Source: Streptomyces durmitorensis (GTDB lineage Bacteria; Actinomycetota; Actinomycetes; Streptomycetales; Streptomycetaceae). Taken from it: DNA of 64,000 bases. A program made the translations under genes and the position numbers. The notes beneath the pieces are model-generated. The model worked only from the letters and a program-made list of their open reading frames with translations. It made no database searches and was not told the DNA's origin. Location of the stretch: assembly GCF_023498005.1 (NCBI RefSeq), contig NZ_CP097289.1, positions 9,548,001 to 9,612,000 of the forward strand. The letters run 5' to 3'. This document shows, piece after piece, positions 60,569 through 64,000 of the stretch; position 1 is the stretch's first letter; each line of letters starts with the position of its first letter.

Positions 60569-61507
60569 AGAGGAGACCGTAGGGAGGGAGTGTTTCCCAC
60601 AGGTTGCCGTCAGGGATCGGGTGCAGGACTGCGTTCCCTGCTCACCTCCTACGGCACCGAAGTCCTCGGGGTGTCCCGTGGGGCCGCGGGTGGTCTTGTG
60701 CTGCTCGGTGGGTGGAGCCGGTGTTCACCTCCGAACTGGAGATGGCCGAGCTGATCCCGTACGTCTCCTGCTGGCGCCTGGTCCCGTTGGGCGCGCTGTC
60801 GGCTCGCGTCGGCCGGATTTTGGTCCGGCCGCCGTGCGAGAGAGCTTCCCGCGCGGCCCAAGGACGGGGTGACGTCCGCAGGTGCTGGGACAGGACGCTG
60901 CTACTGCGGACACCTGTGGCCGTAGGTCCGGCAAACGCCAACGAGCCGATGTACTGCTGAACAACCGATCTGCCCTCCGCCAGCCCGGTCACCAACGCAC
61001 CATCACGCTCGTCTCATCACCGCCGCCAGGAGACGGGCGGGATGAGCCGTACTCCATCGCCATTAGTCCGTTGCGTTCAACGGGTTTCGTGTCATGGAAG
61101 CGAACGCTTGATCGTTGAGGATGAACAGCGCCTACACAAAGTTGATGACCATCAGGCCCACGTAGCAGACGAGTACCCCGATACCCACGGCATCAAGGTG
61201 GACGGGTCCTCGGCCCCTGCAGTGAAGGGCTCACTGACCACTTCGACATCGAACCGTTGCCCCTGGCCTGACTTGTCGGCGAGCCGAGCAGGAAGGGCCG
61301 CCCTGCGACGACGCCTGCATGACTGGATCCTTCTCGGTGTCTGTCCCCGCGACCGCTCGTGCCCACAGAATGGCCCCCGGAGTGGCGTCGGCGCTGCGAT
61401 GACACGCTGGCTCCAGTCGGCCGGTGCAGGCGGCGCGGCTGGATCTCCTCGCTCTCCCAGTACGGGGTCTGCTCCCTGTGGCCGGTGCTCAGTCCCTCGC
61501 GCCGTCG
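60569..61507. other. About 940 bp without a convincing gene
   Basis: One plus-frame has short protein-like parts near 60640-60720 and, in another frame, at 60720-60850 (FTSELEMAELIPYVS), which could be an interrupted relic. A minus-strand piece near 61130-61200 (VGIGVLVCYVGLMVINF) looks like a membrane-protein end. Neither is enough to name. The rest looks empty. Confidence 0.4.
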
Positions 61508-63976
61508 TCAGGAGCCCGCGAGCCTGGCCGCGAGATGGGGCGCGGTGGCGCTGCGGCGGGCCCTTGCCACCTTGGCCGGTGGGCCCGCCGCGATCACCCG
61601 CCCGCCCGCGTCGCCGCCGCCCGGCCCGAGGTCGATGACCCAGTCGGCGGTAACGATCGTGTCCAGGTCGTGCTCGACGAGGACGACCGTGTTGCCCGCG
61701 TCGACGAGCCGGTGCAGCTGTCGCAGCAGCAGCGCGATGTCCGAGGGGTGCAGCCCCGCCGTCGGCTCGTCGAGCAGGTAGAGCGCGTGGCCGCGGCGGG
61801 CTCGCTGCAGTTCGGTGGCCAGCTTGATGCGTTGCCCCTCACCACCGCTGAGTTCCGTCGCGGGCTGGCCCAGTCGCAGGTACCCCAGTCCCACCTCGCG
61901 CAACGTCTCCAGACTGCGGGAGGCGGCCGGGACGGCAGACAGGAACGTGGCGGCGGCGTCGACGGACAGCGCCAGCACTTCCGCGATGTTCTTGCCGCGG
62001 TAGGTGACTTCCAGCGTTTCGGCGTTGTACCGGGCGCCCCGGCAGGTCGGGCACGGCGCGTAGGTGCCGGGCAGGAACAGCAGTTCCACCGCGACGAATC
62101 CTTCGCCCTGGCAGGTCTCGCACCGCCCTTGGGGCACGTTGAAGGAGAACCGTCCGGCCGAGTAGCCGCGCGCCCTGGCCTCGTCCGTCGCCGCGTACAG
62201 CTTGCGCACCGCGTCGAACATCCCCGTGTACGTGGCCAGGTTGGACCGGGGAGTTCGGCCGATGGGCCGTTGGTCGACCCGGACCAGCCGGTCGAACGAC
62301 TCGATGCCCGACGCGTCCTGGACGTCGACCTCCAGCTGCGCCTCGTCGGGCTCCTCGGGTACGAGTCCGAGGTGGCTGCGGACGACCTCGGCGAGGACCT
62401 GCGTCACCAGTGTCGATTTTCCGGAGCCGGACACGCCTGTTACCGCGGTCAGTACGCAGAGCGGTACGTCGACGGAGACGTCGTGCAGATTGTGGCGGGA
62501 GACGCCGCTCAGGTGCAGCCAGCCGTGCGGTGTGCGTGGGCGGTGATCGAGCGGCTTGGCGCGCCCGAACAGGTGCTGGCTCGTGGCCGACTCCCTCACC
62601 TGCTCAAGACCGGCGACCGGGCCGCTGTACAGCACGCGCCCACCGCCCTCGCCCGCGCCGGGGCCGATGTCGACCACCCAGTCCGCCCGCCGTACGACGT
62701 CCATGTCGTGCTCCACGACGAACAGCGAGTTGCCCGCCGCCTTGAGGCGGTCCAGCACGTCCAGCAGCGGTTCCGCGTCAGCCGGGTGCAGGCCTGCGGA
62801 GGGTTCGTCGAGGACGTAGACGACGCCGAACAGCCCCGAGCGCAGCTGGGTGGCGATCCGCAGGCGCTGCGCCTCGCCGGGCGACAGGGTTGTCGAGCGG
62901 CGCCCGAGGCCGAGATACCCGAGGCCCAGGTCGAGCAGTACGTCGACCCGTGCGACCAGGTCACCGCAGATCCGGACCGCGACCTCGGTCGTCTCCCCGG
63001 ATCGGGCGGTCGACGTGGTGGCGTCGGCCTTGGACCGCCCCGCGACGGGCCGCAGCAGTGCCGCGACTTCGGTGAGCGGCATCGCGTTGATCTCGGCGAT
63101 GGAATGTCCGGCGAAGGTCACGGCGAGTCCCTCGGGTCGCAGTCCGCTGCCGTGACACTCGGGGCAGGGCACACTCCTGACGAACCGGAGTGTCCGTTCG
63201 CGCATCTTCTCGCTCTTTGAGTCGGCGAGGACGTGCATGACGTGCTTGCGGGCGCTCCAGAACTTGCCTTGGTAGCCGTAGTCGACGCGGCCCTCCTCCG
63301 GCTCGATGTACACGGAGGGCTGTTCGTCCGTGTACAGCAGCCAGTCCCGGTCCTTCTTCCTGAGCCTGCGCCACGGTCGGTCGATGTCGATCCCCAGGCC
63401 GCTCACGACGCTGCGCAGGTTGGCGCCCTGCCAGGCGCCCGGCCAGGCGGCGATCGCCCCCTCGCGGATGCTCAGCGAGGGGTCCGGGACGAGCAGGTCC
63501 TCGGCGACGTCGTGCACGACGCCCAGTCCGTGGCACTCCGGGCAGGCGCCGGCCGCGGTGTTGGGTGAGAACGACTCGGCTTCCAGCCGTGCGGCCCGGG
63601 GCGGATAGGTGCCGGCGCGGGAGTACAGCATGCGCAGCAGATTGGACAGCGTGGTGATGGTGCCGACCGTCGAGCGCGAACTGGGCGCCCCGCGTCGCTG
63701 CTGCAGGGCCACGGCGGGTGGCAATCCGGTGATGTCCTGCACGTGCGGCGCTGCGACCTGGTGCAGCAGCCTTCGGGCGTATGGTGCTACGGACTCGAAG
63801 TAGCGCCGCTGGGCCTCCGCGTAGAGCGTGCCGAACGCGAGCGAGGTCTTGCCCGAACCGGAGACGCCGGTGAAGGCGACCATCGCGTCCCGCGGAACGT
63901 CGACATCGATGTTCCGCAGGTTGTTCTCACTGGCGCCCCGGACATGCACGAAGGGGTCGCTCGCGTCCTTGTTCAC
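61508..63976 (-). CDS. UvrA-like excision/ABC ATPase (short UvrA2 type)
   Basis: An 822-residue double-ABC protein. Walker A sites are GVSGSGKTSLAFG near residue 37 and TGVSGSGKSTLVTQ near 500; signatures are LSPGEAQRLRIATQL and LSGGEGQRIKLATEL; two zinc-binding cysteine groups are visible (CPECHGLGVV, CPECHGSGL; CETCQGEGF, CPTCRGARY). It is shorter than the classical UvrA of about 950 residues and lacks most of the UvrB-binding insertion, as in UvrA2/drug-resistance types. Such proteins recognise damaged or drug-bound DNA. Start ATG 63976. It is a single-gene unit. Confidence 0.92.
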   Translation of the reverse strand: MNKDASDPFVHVRGASENNLRNIDVDVPRDAMVAFTGVSGSGKTSLAFGTLYAEAQRRYFESVAPYARRLLHQVAAPHVQDITGLPPAVALQQRRGAPSSRSTVGTITTLSNLLRMLYSRAGTYPPRAARLEAESFSPNTAAGACPECHGLGVVHDVAEDLLVPDPSLSIREGAIAAWPGAWQGANLRSVVSGLGIDIDRPWRRLRKKDRDWLLYTDEQPSVYIEPEEGRVDYGYQGKFWSARKHVMHVLADSKSEKMRERTLRFVRSVPCPECHGSGLRPEGLAVTFAGHSIAEINAMPLTEVAALLRPVAGRSKADATTSTARSGETTEVAVRICGDLVARVDVLLDLGLGYLGLGRRSTTLSPGEAQRLRIATQLRSGLFGVVYVLDEPSAGLHPADAEPLLDVLDRLKAAGNSLFVVEHDMDVVRRADWVVDIGPGAGEGGGRVLYSGPVAGLEQVRESATSQHLFGRAKPLDHRPRTPHGWLHLSGVSRHNLHDVSVDVPLCVLTAVTGVSGSGKSTLVTQVLAEVVRSHLGLVPEEPDEAQLEVDVQDASGIESFDRLVRVDQRPIGRTPRSNLATYTGMFDAVRKLYAATDEARARGYSAGRFSFNVPQGRCETCQGEGFVAVELLFLPGTYAPCPTCRGARYNAETLEVTYRGKNIAEVLALSVDAAATFLSAVPAASRSLETLREVGLGYLRLGQPATELSGGEGQRIKLATELQRARRGHALYLLDEPTAGLHPSDIALLLRQLHRLVDAGNTVVLVEHDLDTIVTADWVIDLGPGGGDAGGRVIAAGPPAKVARARRSATAPHLAARLAGS

Positions 63977-64000
63977 GGTTCCTGATTACCTGATTGCGCC

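Noticed and set aside
61424..63220. Plus-strand frame of 598 codons opposite the UvrA-like gene
   Set aside because: It is antisense to Walker and signature motifs and has no start signal.

Overview
The window is very GC-rich, with strong G/C preference at third codon positions, GTG starts, leader AGGAG-type ribosome sites and many long spurious antisense reading frames. Its gene families (several DUFs, NB-ARC/TPR and BTAD-type regulators, Imm49, an XRE regulator beside short-chain dehydrogenases) are typical of a streptomycete. The mix of dissimilar small operons, many paired regulators and at least nine broken genes suggests an accessory part of the chromosome, such as an arm, rather than the conserved core. 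That placement is an inference.

Layout. 1-6 kb: a LacI-type regulator (cut by the window edge) faces an AzgA-type purine permease, an adenine deaminase and an MFS transporter across an operator array. 6-11 kb: a LysR regulator diverges from a PrpF-family isomerase and an SLC13/MatC-like carboxylate permease, followed by a bile-acid:sodium symporter family protein. 11-17 kb: an SDR, small unknown proteins, a TPR protein, a membrane protein with a 12-residue repeat, and an Imm49 protein. 17.8-23.8 kb: regulator/target pairs (TetR with a saccharopine-dehydrogenase-like protein; HxlR with a dihydrofolate-reductase-like protein), a methyltransferase and small secreted proteins. 23.7-25.7 kb: a block of decayed genes, with two imine-reductase-like oxidoreductases and the end of a BTAD-type regulator. 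26-33 kb: a secreted protein with a small membrane partner, an FG-GAP protein, a 2H phosphoesterase, a cytochrome P450, and a membrane protein with a PASTA-like tail. 33-34.4 kb: relics and an insertion-sequence fragment. 34.4-39.6 kb: XRE/SDR and TetR/quinone-reductase modules. 41.6-44.7 kb: a second decayed block. 44.9-48.6 kb: an HTH/NB-ARC/TPR regulator and two alpha/beta hydrolases, one broken. 48.7-51.8 kb: a secreted DNase-I-fold protein with a lectin domain, a xanthine-dehydrogenase relic and a DUF6153 protein. 52-55 kb: a cysteine-synthase-like enzyme translationally coupled to an MFS exporter. 55.3-60.5 kb: two NCS2 nucleobase permeases, an amidohydrolase and a 2-oxoglutarate/Fe(II) dioxygenase. 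61.5-64 kb: a UvrA-like ABC protein.

How the genes work together. Purine and nucleobase salvage appears at both ends: uptake plus deamination of adenine on the left, and uptake plus deamination and probably oxidation of a heterocycle on the right. Between them lie small catabolic or detoxification operons, each with a divergent regulator and a visible operator-like palindrome. Many of the broken genes differ from an intact reading frame by single-base indels. These could be real decay or assembly errors, so the pseudogene calls depend on confirming the sequence.
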